From Ruminococcus sp. NK3A76 (GTDB lineage: Bacteria; Bacillota; Clostridia; Oscillospirales; Ruminococcaceae): a stretch of 64,000 bases of DNA. The position numbers and the translations under genes were made by a program. The notes beneath the pieces were generated by a model, which saw only the letters and a program-made list of their open reading frames with translations, made no database searches and was not told the DNA's origin. Where the stretch lies: positions 2,790,001-2,854,000 of the forward strand of contig NZ_JMMA01000002.1 in assembly GCF_000686125.1 (NCBI RefSeq), given 5' to 3'. Numbering within the stretch: the stretch's first letter is position 1; every line of letters begins with the position of its first letter. Below are positions 51,900 to 60,922 of this stretch, in pieces.

Positions 51900-52347
51900 A
51901 AATTCCGATTTTCACGAGCAAGCCGTGTGCTTGCTCTTACTTCTTTATTGTACCACACCTCCCCCGAAAAAGCAATACTCATTTTCATCAAACATAAACT
52001 TGAACAGTCACACAGCTCCAAATGCTCTGACGAGCGAGAGAGCGACTATAAGAGATCATTCAGAAATATTTTCATAGAAACGATGATAACAAATCATCCC
52101 GACCTGAACGGTCGGAAGAATATCAAAATCAAACCCAGCAAGCACGGTATTCATGGGGTACATTTTGAAAAATGACCACCCTGAATACAACAGCTTGTCA
52201 GAGGGTTTTGGCTAACCGCCCCGTCCCCTCTGTCTCGTTCCTCGACATCTCCCCGCACTGTGGGGAGTCACCCCTAAGACCCCGCTTGAAAAAGTGATAT
52301 AATAGACAATGAAAATGGGCGAATACTATTATTTTGGAGGTTTGTCT

Positions 52348-52482
52348 ATGAATGTAAAATCAGACGAGGAACAGAAGTCAAAGGTGCTGAGAGTCCGCTT
52401 AAATGACTGTGAGTTTGCCAAGCTGAAACAGTACACGGAGGAAAGCGGAGTGCGTATACATTCAGCTACTTCACTGGCTTGA
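52348..52482 (+). pseudogene. Remnant of a MobC-like ribbon-helix-helix protein
   Basis: 44 residues. VLRVRLNDCEFAKLKQYTEESG matches the start of MobC-type mobilisation proteins (RVRLTDEEYxxLKxYAEESGxS). It then ends early, about 65 residues short of a full MobC. TTTTGGAGG precedes the ATG. A shifted frame reads IQLLHWLDECSDEDE then stop, hinting at a frameshift. Trace of an integrative or mobilisable element. Confidence 0.5.
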
Positions 52483-52620
52483 CGAGTGCAGTGATGAGGA
52501 CGAATAATCAGCAGGGCAAGCTGTTTCGGCAGCTCGCCCTTGCTATGTCCTGTGACGAACGGAAATGCCCATCAACGCCGTTCGAGCCTGCGGAGCGAAA
52601 CTATACTAAACGCATAAAAT

Positions 52621-52654
52621 CACCCTCAAAACGCTTGTAAACGCTTTGAGGGTG
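52621..52654. terminator. Hairpin before the serine hydrolase gene 3' end
   Basis: CACCCTCAAA / TTTGAGGGTG with a 14-nt loop, downstream of the minus-strand gene ending at 52689. Confidence 0.65.
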
Positions 52655-52688
52655 TGCATTGAAATCAATATTAGATATTTTGGGGGTT

Positions 52689-53684
52689 TCATAATCTTTC
52701 GACGATCGGTACTACATTCTTTTCTATGAAATCCACTCGGTCGAATATCCTCGGTTTAAATGTGCCTGTGATACCTACCGATATTCTTTTTTCGGGGTCG
52801 GCATAGATGATATTGCCGCCGTCACCGATAGCTGCAAATATCGGTTTATCCTTATACGGTCTGTACCAAAGATAACAATACCCCATATTGCCAAACATCT
52901 CACCCAGCTGCAATTTTGGCGAAGTCATCTGCGCTACCCATTCGCCTGACAGCACTTGAATGTCACCGTATCTGCCCCCGTTCACCAACATCCACCCTAT
53001 CTTCGCCATATCATAAGCCGAGAGTGTCAGCCCCCATCCTGCGGTGACAGTATTCTGTGGATCGGAATACCACTCATTTCCACGGGGGTTCTTATTCATC
53101 AGGAAATCAAACTGGTCGTCCTTGTCGCTTGCGCCGTGTATCTTGTGCTTTGGAATATCCATAGGTAAAAAGAGATACTCGTTTGCAAAGTCTATGCACT
53201 TCATTCCCGTTGCGTTTTCGATGACACCTGCAAGTATCTGGATACCAAGCGTCGCATACTTAAATTCACCTGTTATTCCCGATCTTCCACCGAGCAGATC
53301 AAGTGCCGCCTTCGTCCAGTCGTCTGAGGTGCAGACCTTTGTCCACGGCTCTGAACGATATTTGTATGGTGCGGTCATTGTCAGCAAATGCTCAAGGGTG
53401 ACATTATAGATAGTTTTTTCTCCTTGTTTAACAGTGTAATCAGGAAAAAAATCCAGCACCTTCTGCTCTGTGCCTTTGATAAAGCCCTTGTCAACGGCTA
53501 TCCCTGCAAGTATAGCCATTACTCCTTTAGTGACAGACATTACATTTACAGCACTGTCAATATGAAAGCCGTGCCAGTTGTCGCTGTATACAATTTCACC
53601 GTTTTTTATAGCACATATCTGACAGATGTTGCTCTCGTTTCCCTTGCTTTCCTCTACATACTTATGAAGCTCGTTCTTTGTCAT
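52689..53684 (-). CDS. Beta-lactamase-family serine hydrolase (class C-like)
   Basis: 331 residues. The SxxK motif is in NVMSVTKGVMAILAG (Ser/Lys about residues 51-54), with LEHLLTMTAPY and a late GGGNIIYADPEKRISVGITG block. This is the PBP/AmpC-like fold; members act as esterases, D-amino peptidases or lactamases. No signal peptide is evident, so resistance is not implied. Confidence 0.85.
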   Translation of the reverse strand: MTKNELHKYVEESKGNESNICQICAIKNGEIVYSDNWHGFHIDSAVNVMSVTKGVMAILAGIAVDKGFIKGTEQKVLDFFPDYTVKQGEKTIYNVTLEHLLTMTAPYKYRSEPWTKVCTSDDWTKAALDLLGGRSGITGEFKYATLGIQILAGVIENATGMKCIDFANEYLFLPMDIPKHKIHGASDKDDQFDFLMNKNPRGNEWYSDPQNTVTAGWGLTLSAYDMAKIGWMLVNGGRYGDIQVLSGEWVAQMTSPKLQLGEMFGNMGYCYLWYRPYKDKPIFAAIGDGGNIIYADPEKRISVGITGTFKPRIFDRVDFIEKNVVPIVERL

Positions 53685-53868
53685 AACATACCTCCGACAA
53701 TAAGTTCTGTATATTCGATCGAAGTTTCATACAGTATCTTTATTGTATCAAATCAAATTTTTAATGTCAACAGCTATTTAAAAAAGAATTGACAGGATCC
53801 TGCAAATGCCTGTATGAAAAGAGAAAGCTCTCTTAAAACGCTTACGGAGCATTTCCGAGAGCTTGCAG

Positions 53869-54583
53869 TTATTCGTTCCAATTGGGATTTGAGGGTTTGT
53901 GTCCCGATATGATATGAAACTTGTCCACATTATCAATGATATTAGCAGTGCAATCGGAGCCGTTTATCGCAGCGCTTTGCATAGCAAGACCGTATATCTC
54001 CTGAATGCTGTCATACTGTTCGATAATATCCTCGACAGCACTCATGTGAACAGCCGTTTTTGCCGAGCCAGCCGTTCATATCAAGCACGATACCGCCGAA
54101 CACTGTCAGAAACGCCGCTATGAGGCAAACCGCAATATAATGCCGCTTACTGCTCAACAACTCTCTTACCGCAAGAGAAATGGTCAGACGTTTAAGGTCA
54201 AGGGTATGCTTTGAAACGGTCTGACGACTGTTTTCTCTGTCAAGTATCGCACTGACAGGCGTTATCCTGTCAAGTCTGCGGCATGGCAGAACTATGATGA
54301 TTGATATTATGACTATCCAAACAGCCGTAAATATTGCTGCAAACGGCAGGGATATTTCAGCAGGCACAATAATTCCCAGCGAGGTCACAGCATTTGCGGA
54401 AACCATCTTAGATACGGGCATTGATATTATTATCCCGAACAGCAGCCCAAGCATTGCCGCTGCACCGTATTCACAAAGATACACACGCTTTATAGATCCG
54501 CTCGTGCAGCCGATTGCCTTTAGTATGCCGATATTGCTCTTTTCCTGCCCGATTGTAAATGTGATCGTGTGGGATAGCCTATA
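53869..54583 (-). pseudogene. FtsX-like ABC permease remnant (5' truncated, frameshifted)
   Basis: Begins mid-protein with NIGILKAIGCTSGSIKRVYL, an FtsX/MacB-permease motif, followed by membrane segments and VRELLSSKRHYIAVCL. Near 54065 one base in a run of A shifts the frame (GWLGK then a stop at 54011); the other frame continues TAVHMSAVEDIIEQYDSIQE to a stop at 53869. The 5' half is lost and fused to a CoA-ligase fragment. Confidence 0.7.
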
Positions 54584-55224
54584 ATGACATCCGGCTTGAA
54601 ATTGGAGAGCTTTTTAATAAGCTCATATGTCGGTATCTGAACATCAAGCACCAGTTTTTCAAAGCCGAGATCGTCAAGCCCGTCACCGACAGCCATTGCT
54701 CCGCCATACCTGCCGTCTGCTGCGGCTATATAGAGTATCTTTGGCTTCTGCTGCTTGAAACGCAGTATTTCAGGCATTGACATATTCCACAGCGCCGCAC
54801 GGATAATGCCGATCAGCATTGTATCCCACGCCTTATCATCATAAAGGAAATAGGCAGGCTTTCCCGTACTGCCCGAACTGTGAACGATGTGATATTTACC
54901 GCCGAGATTTTTGCCTGCGTTTTTTTCGGTGTCAAAACGGCGCATCTTTTCCTGTGTGATACCCTTGACGGTCACTATATCCTCAAAGCGGTCGATAAGT
55001 ACCTGCTTGTCGATAGTCGGGAAGCGCTCTATCGGCATTTTGTCAATGTTCTGTCCGGTTATTCCTGCCGCACGAAAAGCCGCCCTGTAATAGCGGGAGT
55101 GCTCAAAAGCAAACCTAAGCATTCTGCGAAGCCGCCTTTGCTGTATATCGAGCACCGCTTTTCGTGGCAGCCTTGCAGCTGCCTTTGCCGCTGTCAGCCT
55201 TAAAGCGACTTCTGCAAATGTCAT
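54580..55224 (-). pseudogene. Phenylacetate-CoA-ligase-like adenylation protein, 3' truncated
   Basis: About 215 residues of the N-terminal half of a PaaK/CapK-like enzyme: YRAAFRAAGI, the P-loop HSSGSTGKPAYF and KPDVIIGYP. The sequence then breaks into unrelated residues (TRSHLQSGRKRAISAY) read from the FtsX remnant. The catalytic C-terminal domain is missing. It lies 2 nt after the C45-peptidase gene in the same operon. The formal ORF runs 54520-55224. Confidence 0.75.
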
Positions 55225-55226
55225 AG

Positions 55227-56318
55227 CTATTCCTCCTGACCATTTATGCTGAATGTGTATTTTTTATCATAGTTTTCTCTGTGGCAGTATACTGCTTCAC
55301 CTGTCTTCTGATCGAATACTGCGCTCCATTCAGTTGTCTCGCCGTCATTATAGTGGTGCTTTGAAACGCTTTCAAGTGCGCTCATTACACTTTCCGAGTC
55401 AAAGCTCTCGGTATCGGAGATCGTCTTCATCAGTATATCGTACCTCTCGTGAGACTGCTGCGTTCCTTTGCCGTTTTTCTCGCCCTCGGCAAAATAGAAA
55501 TTCGTCACAACGGGAGTGTCAGTAACTATCATCTCATCGTTCAGATATTCGACAGCCACGCATTTTCCGCTGTTATCCGCAACAGCAAAATGCACCGTCA
55601 TTCCCTTTGAAGCGTGCATATCGTACTGTCCGAGAAGCTGTATCGCTTCATCAACAGTTGCTGCCTTGTCAAGCAGCAGCCGCACCGCTGTAGTCGTAGT
55701 TATATCGGGCTTATCTGTATTCTGATCTACCGCTTCATTGTCCTCGATCATGTTGACCGATACGCACAAGCCCTTTTCATTCATTCCGTCGAGGGGCGCA
55801 TATATAGCTGCTGTAACAAGCGACTTATCAGACAGCAGACCGTCAATGCCGATAAAGTTTGTGTTGGTCGTGCATATCGAGGAATAGCCGCTGTCGTGGT
55901 GTGAAATGACAACAAGAGCATCACAGTTATACCAATCAAAATTGCGCCCGAAGTAATATCCGTTTTCACCCTTTGCAGAAAAAGCCGAGCAGCCGAAGTT
56001 ATCACCGCCAAAGCTGCCTGTGATATCTCCGAGCATATTTTTGCTTAAGAAGGCAATAACGCTCATGTCGCTTTCTGCACCGCCCTCGGATAAGAACTTA
56101 TCAAACCGGTAGTCGCCTTCAAACTCAGCATAGGACAGACCGCTTTCAAGCTCCGTTATATCACCTGATACAGTTTCTTCAATTTTCACCGTTTCCGCCC
56201 CCGAGGAATCCGTTTGGATATCCGTGGTGACGGAGCTGCTGTTTCCGCTTTCTGGTGAGTTACCGCAGGCGGTCAGCATGAGCGTACACACTACCGCAGT
56301 AATCATCTCTTTCCTCAT
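55227..56318 (-). CDS. C45/choloylglycine-hydrolase-like lipoprotein
   Basis: 363 residues. Lipoprotein signal MRKEMITAVVCTLMLTAC with lipobox LTAC, a Ser/Thr-rich linker, then an Ntn-hydrolase-like domain: FGCSAFSAKGENGYYFGRNFDW carries the likely nucleophile Cys and Arg, and VVEYLNDEM follows later. Family members cleave linear amides such as bile salts or acyl-homoserine lactones; the substrate is unknown here. The Cys is internal instead of N-terminal after processing, so maturation would need a cut. Confidence 0.75.
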   Translation of the reverse strand: MRKEMITAVVCTLMLTACGNSPESGNSSSVTTDIQTDSSGAETVKIEETVSGDITELESGLSYAEFEGDYRFDKFLSEGGAESDMSVIAFLSKNMLGDITGSFGGDNFGCSAFSAKGENGYYFGRNFDWYNCDALVVISHHDSGYSSICTTNTNFIGIDGLLSDKSLVTAAIYAPLDGMNEKGLCVSVNMIEDNEAVDQNTDKPDITTTTAVRLLLDKAATVDEAIQLLGQYDMHASKGMTVHFAVADNSGKCVAVEYLNDEMIVTDTPVVTNFYFAEGEKNGKGTQQSHERYDILMKTISDTESFDSESVMSALESVSKHHYNDGETTEWSAVFDQKTGEAVYCHRENYDKKYTFSINGQEE

Positions 56319-56327
56319 TATGTTCTC

Positions 56328-56906
56328 CTATTCTGCCGAAAAGCGCACCGTAACGCTCCCTGTGCCGACTGCATTTTCAAGCCCCTCAGTGTTTTCTATG
56401 TACCCAAGTTTTGTATAGCTGTAAGGTGTTGAAAAGCTGTCATAGAACAGCACTACACAGCTGTCGCCGTACAGCAGAAGCTCGCCCTTGCTGATATATT
56501 CTACAGCTTCGGCAGAGGTGGTAAAGCTCGTATCGGTGTAGATGTATTTCTCATTTCCGTTAAGCTCGCTCATCTCAAAAGAAAGCGGAAGCATTGATTT
56601 AAACTCCTCTGCTGCGTGTGTGTCGTAGAAACTTGCAGAAAATGGTGTGCCGTTTACGGTTATTATCAGAGCTTCTACCGCAGTAGCTTCCTCGGGAACG
56701 GCTGTAGTAGTCGTTTCCGGTGGTACTTCGGTTGTTATTTCAATTTCCTGCGGAGTAGTTATTATATCAGTTTCTGTCTGCACAGCAGAGCTTGATATTG
56801 TTTCTGCTATACTGCTTACAGGCTCATCGCCGTCAGTATCTTCCATATTCCCGCAGGCTGTAAGTATCATTGCGGCTGCAAATAAGAGAAATAAATATTT
56901 TTTCAT
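56328..56906 (-). CDS. Cyclophilin-like lipoprotein
   Basis: 192 residues. Lipobox ILTACG, Thr/Glu-rich linker, and a cyclophilin-like domain: TVNGTPFSASFYDTHAAEEF, LPLSFEMSELNGNEKYIY, YGDSCVVLFYDSFSTPYSYTKLGYIE. Start at 56906 with AGGCAGGT upstream. Paralogue of the next protein in the operon; they share the same domain. Confidence 0.8.
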   Translation of the reverse strand: MKKYLFLLFAAAMILTACGNMEDTDGDEPVSSIAETISSSAVQTETDIITTPQEIEITTEVPPETTTTAVPEEATAVEALIITVNGTPFSASFYDTHAAEEFKSMLPLSFEMSELNGNEKYIYTDTSFTTSAEAVEYISKGELLLYGDSCVVLFYDSFSTPYSYTKLGYIENTEGLENAVGTGSVTVRFSAE

Positions 56907-56913
56907 ACCTGCC

Positions 56914-57357
56914 TCACTTAGCTTCAAAAGTCATCGTAACGCTGCCGCTCCCGAGGGCTTCTTCAAGACCGTCAGTGTCCTCGATATATCCGATGTTCGT
57001 ATAGGAATAACCGCTTGTGAAGCTGTCATAGAACAGCACGATGCAGTCATCACCGAACAGCTTTATATCTCCTTTTGAGATATGCCCGGCAGGAGAACTT
57101 TTGCTTGGGAGTGATTTATCAAGATCACAATACTTCTCATTGCCGTTGAGTTCACGCATATCAAGCGTCAGCGGAAGCCGGCTATAAAGCTCATCAGCCG
57201 TTTTATTATCATACAGTACAGCCGCAAAGGTCTTGTCACCGACAGTAACTGTCATATGCTTGTCGCTCTTTCTATCCTTCGGAATAAACATAAATATCAC
57301 CACACCTATCAGCAGTACAGCTATAACTGTCAGAACGATCTTTTTCTTTTTGCTCAT
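56914..57357 (-). CDS. Cyclophilin-like membrane-anchored protein
   Basis: 147 residues. An N-terminal signal anchor (KKKKIVLTVIAVLLIGVVIFMF) and the same cyclophilin-like domain as its neighbour (LPLTLDMRELNGNEKY, FGDDCIVLFYDSFTSGYSYTNIGYIED). The ATG overlaps the flavodoxin stop codon by 4 nt. Tandem duplication followed by change of anchor is likely. Confidence 0.8.
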   Translation of the reverse strand: MSKKKKIVLTVIAVLLIGVVIFMFIPKDRKSDKHMTVTVGDKTFAAVLYDNKTADELYSRLPLTLDMRELNGNEKYCDLDKSLPSKSSPAGHISKGDIKLFGDDCIVLFYDSFTSGYSYTNIGYIEDTDGLEEALGSGSVTMTFEAK

Positions 57358-57893
57358 ATCATTCTGCCCATTTCATATGCTTCCTTCAGCTTGCCGCTGC
57401 TCTCTATCTCACCTATATTTGTTACTCCTCCGCAGAACAGCGAGCCTGCAAGCCTTGCCTTTTCAAAGCATTCTATCCAGCCCTCGATACCGCTGACTGC
57501 ACGTTTCGGAACATTCTCATCGTCCTCTGCGGCAGTCGTCAGAACGTAGATGTCTCTGAATGCGTAGTCTGCCGTAAACAGCGGATTACCACGGTCAAGC
57601 ATTGTCTTTAGCTGACCGCTCATCTCGTAATAATATATCGGCGTTGCGAACACAAGCACATCGGCGGTCAGCATCTTCTCACGGATAGTGTCTGCATCGT
57701 CATGTATCACACAGCGCTGCGTTTTCTGACAGGCAAAGCAGCCTTTACAGAATCCGATCTGCTTGTCGTGAAGTGAAACAAACTCGACCTCATTGCCTGC
57801 TACCTTTGCGCCCTCTGCAAAACTAAGTGCCAGCCTTGCGGAATTGCCCTTTGCCCTCGGGCTTGACGATATGATAAGTACCTTTTTGCTCAT
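57354..57893 (-). CDS. Flavodoxin-family NAD(P)H-dependent oxidoreductase
   Basis: 179 residues. FMN-binding motif IISSSPRAKGNSARLA, a CKGCFACQKTQRC cysteine cluster and TPIYYYEMSGQLKTMLDRG, typical of the iron-sulfur flavoprotein/NADPH-dependent FMN reductase group. Second electron acceptor unknown. In a tightly packed operon. Confidence 0.88.
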   Translation of the reverse strand: MSKKVLIISSSPRAKGNSARLALSFAEGAKVAGNEVEFVSLHDKQIGFCKGCFACQKTQRCVIHDDADTIREKMLTADVLVFATPIYYYEMSGQLKTMLDRGNPLFTADYAFRDIYVLTTAAEDDENVPKRAVSGIEGWIECFEKARLAGSLFCGGVTNIGEIESSGKLKEAYEMGRMI

Positions 57894-58508
57894 TTAAAAC
57901 AGCTCCTTTATTACTTTGATATATACTGCTGCTCCGAAGCCGATCATTATCAGTCCGAACAGCCTGTTCATTATTGCAAAGCCTTTCTCTCCGGCTTTTT
58001 TCTTTATAAGCTGCGACAGAAATGATAGTGTTATCCACCAGATCTGTGTTCCTGTGACTATACCAACAACAAGCAATGCTCCGTTAGCTGCACCCAGCGT
58101 TCCGTTTATCCCGAAATATGAGAATGCAAACAGATATGTTACAACAGCCGCAGGATTAGTGATACAGACTGCAAAGGCTGACAGATACATTCCTGCATAT
58201 CCGGCTTTGGCATTATCCTCCTGCTGCTTTGGCGCTTTCAGAATCGTCATAACACCCATTGCAATAACAAGTGCTCCGCCGATGATATTTATAACTGTGC
58301 TGTGCCGTTCAAGGAATCCCGAGATCACAGTTATCCCGAAAGCCCCAACTATCGAATAGAAAAGTTCGGCAGTTGAAGCACCAAGCCCTGTCACGATACC
58401 GCTTTTCACACCATATTGCAGACTTCTTGAAACGCACAGCGTACCCACAGCCCCGACAGGAACGCCGAAGATCAAGCCTATCAGCAGTCCTTTTATAAGG
58501 TAGATCAT
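57894..58508 (-). CDS. LysE-family exporter
   Basis: 204 residues with six hydrophobic segments and the LysE/RhtB N-terminal motif GLIFGVPVGAVGTLCVSRSLQYG. Exports amino acids or related small molecules. ATG overlaps the aminotransferase remnant stop by 4 nt. Confidence 0.85.
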   Translation of the reverse strand: MIYLIKGLLIGLIFGVPVGAVGTLCVSRSLQYGVKSGIVTGLGASTAELFYSIVGAFGITVISGFLERHSTVINIIGGALVIAMGVMTILKAPKQQEDNAKAGYAGMYLSAFAVCITNPAAVVTYLFAFSYFGINGTLGAANGALLVVGIVTGTQIWWITLSFLSQLIKKKAGEKGFAIMNRLFGLIMIGFGAAVYIKVIKELF

Positions 58509-58789
58509 AGTGATAGTGTCCTGACTGCCTTCAACAGCCGTTCAAGTCCGTCCTGCACCATAGCTCTCGGGCAGGCGATATTCATTCTTAAAAAGCATTC
58601 CCTGCTGCCGTAGATGTCTCCGCTTGAAAGATAGAGTCCCGTGCTTTTACGGATATGCTTTGCAAGTTCCCTTGATGTGATACCCAGCGATGTGCAGTCC
58701 AGCCACATGGGCAGTTCACCTTCGGCAATGTCCCACTTGTAGGAGTTGGTGCCTGTTCTGTCGATCACTTCATCAAAATTATACTTCAT
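58505..58789 (-). pseudogene. PatB/MalY-type aminotransferase with large internal deletion
   Basis: About 94 residues. MKYNFDEVIDRTGTNSYKWD is the start of a MalY/PatB PLP enzyme. After GELPMW the sequence jumps to LAKHIRKSTGLYLSSGDIYG and LRMNIACPRAMVQDGLERL, which is its C-terminus. About 270 residues, including the PLP lysine, are missing. The frame stays open, so it looks like an in-frame deletion scar. Confidence 0.8.
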
Positions 58790-58790
58790 A

Positions 58791-59645
58791 TCACACCGCC
58801 ACACTAACGCTTTTGCTGACAATTTCGGTCTTGCTCACATCGACCTTGTCTTCCTCCATGATAAGCTCACCAATGCCGTCACATTTGATGACACCGCCCG
58901 AGGGATTCTTGATACTGTCCACCGTTCCGATAATATCGGCATTTACGGTAGAATACTCAAAGGCAAGGGTCGTATTCACGAGCCTGCAATTTATGAGCGT
59001 CAGGTTTTCGCAGAAACAAAGCCCCTGCAAGCTCTCGATCATGCAGTTTATAAGTGTGAGATTTTTGGAGTTCCAGCCAAGATATTCTCCCGAAATATAG
59101 CAGTTCTCGGCGGTGATATTTTCAGAGTTCCAGAATGCGTCCTTGCTCATAAGTCTTGAATTACGGATAGTGATGTTTCGTGCTCCGTCAAAGCTGTAAT
59201 TGCCGTCAAGGTCGAGATGCTCTATCTCCATATCCTCACAGTTCATCGCAAGATAATCGCCCTTTGCAGTCACGTTTTTCATTCTGACGTTTCTGCACTG
59301 CCAAAGTGTTTCGGAAGCATTCGGGAAGTTCACATTAGTGATCGTCACACCGTCACATCTGCGGAAGCCCTTTGGTGCGATGTATTCACAGTCGCTTACA
59401 GAAATATTTTTTGTGTACCAGATGCCTGCTCTGCCCATTTCAAAGAATGTGCAGTTTTTGACAATAATATCCTCGCTGTACCAGAGGGGGTACTTCCATT
59501 TGAACTGTGAACCCTCAACCTCAATATGTTTGCTGTGCTTTAAGGGCGACTCGCCGTCTTCAAACACGCTGTCCTTTATATGCTTATCCTGCGCCATAAA
59601 GAGAGCACGCTCACCTGTGAATATCCCTGTTAATATATCTTTCAT
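58791..59645 (-). CDS. DUF3737 family beta-helix protein
   Basis: 284 residues of repeating short strands (NITIRNSRLMSKD, NLTLINCMIES, NLTLINCRLVN) that predict a right-handed parallel beta-helix. It matches the DUF3737 pattern, whose function is unknown. Overlaps the small upstream gene by 4 nt. Confidence 0.8.
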   Translation of the reverse strand: MKDILTGIFTGERALFMAQDKHIKDSVFEDGESPLKHSKHIEVEGSQFKWKYPLWYSEDIIVKNCTFFEMGRAGIWYTKNISVSDCEYIAPKGFRRCDGVTITNVNFPNASETLWQCRNVRMKNVTAKGDYLAMNCEDMEIEHLDLDGNYSFDGARNITIRNSRLMSKDAFWNSENITAENCYISGEYLGWNSKNLTLINCMIESLQGLCFCENLTLINCRLVNTTLAFEYSTVNADIIGTVDSIKNPSGGVIKCDGIGELIMEEDKVDVSKTEIVSKSVSVAV

Positions 59646-59854
59646 TTCAAGCCCTCCTTTTTCATCATAAACACCAGATAGTCAAGACAGCTGATGTTGT
59701 CCTCTTTTTCGTGTACCTCGTCAAGCAGCTCACGCCTGTGCTGTGCAAGGAGCTTTTCGCATTTGCTCCTGTCGCAGATACAATCCTCGAATCTGCGTAT
59801 AAAATCCTCATCACAGCCTGCATCTATCAGGTTTTGCCTTATGCTGTCGTTCAT
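59642..59854 (-). CDS. Small conserved protein at the head of the LysR-controlled operon
   Basis: 70 residues, charged and mostly helical (NDSIRQNLIDAGCDEDFIRRF ends in the first 22). Found with DUF3737 genes in clostridia, as I recall. First gene of a long minus-strand operon running to 53869. GGTGGTTCTTAA precedes the ATG. Confidence 0.7.
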   Translation of the reverse strand: MNDSIRQNLIDAGCDEDFIRRFEDCICDRSKCEKLLAQHRRELLDEVHEKEDNISCLDYLVFMMKKEGLK

Positions 59855-59886
59855 TTAAGAACCACCTCTTTTTCTTTGTTGTATCC

Positions 59887-59971
59887 ATTATACCACAGAT
59901 TCTGTTTAATTACAAATACTTATATTGAATATGCGTTTATGCTTGACAGTAATATGAGCTTGTGGTATAAT
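59887..59971. promoter_or_regulatory. Divergent promoters with LysR-type box
   Basis: Minus promoter: TTGTAA (59915-59910), 17 bp, TATAAT (59892-59887). Plus promoter for the LysR gene: TTGACA 59943-59948, 17 bp, TATAAT 59966-59971. Between and over them lies TTACAAATACTTATAT, present again at 61923. This is the candidate LysR binding site. Confidence 0.75.
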
Positions 59972-59992
59972 AGATAAAAAGGGGGCATTACA

Positions 59993-60880
59993 ATGGATAT
60001 TCGTGTACTCAGATATTTTCTTGCCGTTGCAAGGGAGCAAAGCTATTCGGTCGCAGCGGAGCGGCTTTATCTTTCACAGCCCACGCTATCCCGTCAACTG
60101 AAAGAGCTGGAGGAGGAGCTTGGAAAAACTCTGCTGATAAGGTCAAACAAGGGTGTTACGCTCACCGAGGAGGGCATGATACTCCGCAAGCGTGCCGAAG
60201 AGATAGTCGAGCTGCTCGACAAGGCAGAACAGGAGGTCAAAAACAGCAGTGACAGTGTGACCGGAAAGGTCTATATCGGTGCAGGAGAGACCTATGCTAT
60301 AAAGCTCATCGCTGACACCGCAAAGCATTTGCAGGCTGACAATCCCGGAATTTCCTACAACCTTTACAGTGCTGACGGCACTGACGTTCTGGAGCGTCTT
60401 GACCGTGGACTTATCGACTTCGGTATCATCTTCCAGCCCTATGACAGCACAAAGTATGAGGGTATAAAAATACCGCTTAAAGACACCTTCGGCGTGCTTA
60501 TGCGCCGTGATATGCCGCTTGCGGAAAAAGATATCATAAAGCTCTCTGACCTAAAGGGTCAGCCCCTTATCGTTCCGAGACAGCAAAATCACAGCACACA
60601 GCTGTCACAAAGGATCGGAATAGCAGAGGAGGATATAAAGATCGCAGCCGAATACAATCTTGTGTATAACGGCTCTGTCATGGCGGCGGAGGGTATGGGC
60701 TACTGCCTTTGCTTTGACAGGCTTATAAACACCGAGGGCGGCAATATGTGTTTTAAATCTATAGAACCCAAGATCGAAGCGGAAAGCACTTTTGTCTGGA
60801 AGCGCTACACCGTTTTCACAAAAGCCGCAAGCCTGTTCCTGTCGCAGTTCAGGCAGGATATTGATAATTACAGGGAATAA
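59993..60880 (+). CDS. LysR-family transcriptional regulator
   Basis: 295 residues. N-terminal winged HTH (YFLAVAREQSYSVAAERLYLSQPTLSRQ spans about 9-36, typical of LysR) and a C-terminal effector-binding domain. Divergent from the operon 53869-59854 and likely controls it, itself and the gene at 61870. Inducer unknown. Confidence 0.92.
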   Translation: MDIRVLRYFLAVAREQSYSVAAERLYLSQPTLSRQLKELEEELGKTLLIRSNKGVTLTEEGMILRKRAEEIVELLDKAEQEVKNSSDSVTGKVYIGAGETYAIKLIADTAKHLQADNPGISYNLYSADGTDVLERLDRGLIDFGIIFQPYDSTKYEGIKIPLKDTFGVLMRRDMPLAEKDIIKLSDLKGQPLIVPRQQNHSTQLSQRIGIAEEDIKIAAEYNLVYNGSVMAAEGMGYCLCFDRLINTEGGNMCFKSIEPKIEAESTFVWKRYTVFTKAASLFLSQFRQDIDNYRE

Positions 60881-60885
60881 AAAGC

Positions 60886-60919
60886 AAGCGCCACACCTCA
60901 TGAAAAAGGTATGGCGCTT
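60886..60919. terminator. Bidirectional terminator between lysR and the MBL gene
   Basis: AAGCGCCACACCT / AGGTATGGCGCTT stem with an 8-nt loop. Confidence 0.75.
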
Positions 60920-60922
60920 ATC

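Noticed and set aside
51879-52175. 98-codon plus-strand frame
   Set aside because: Starts inside a palindromic element and its ends share no known motif; not enough to call a gene.
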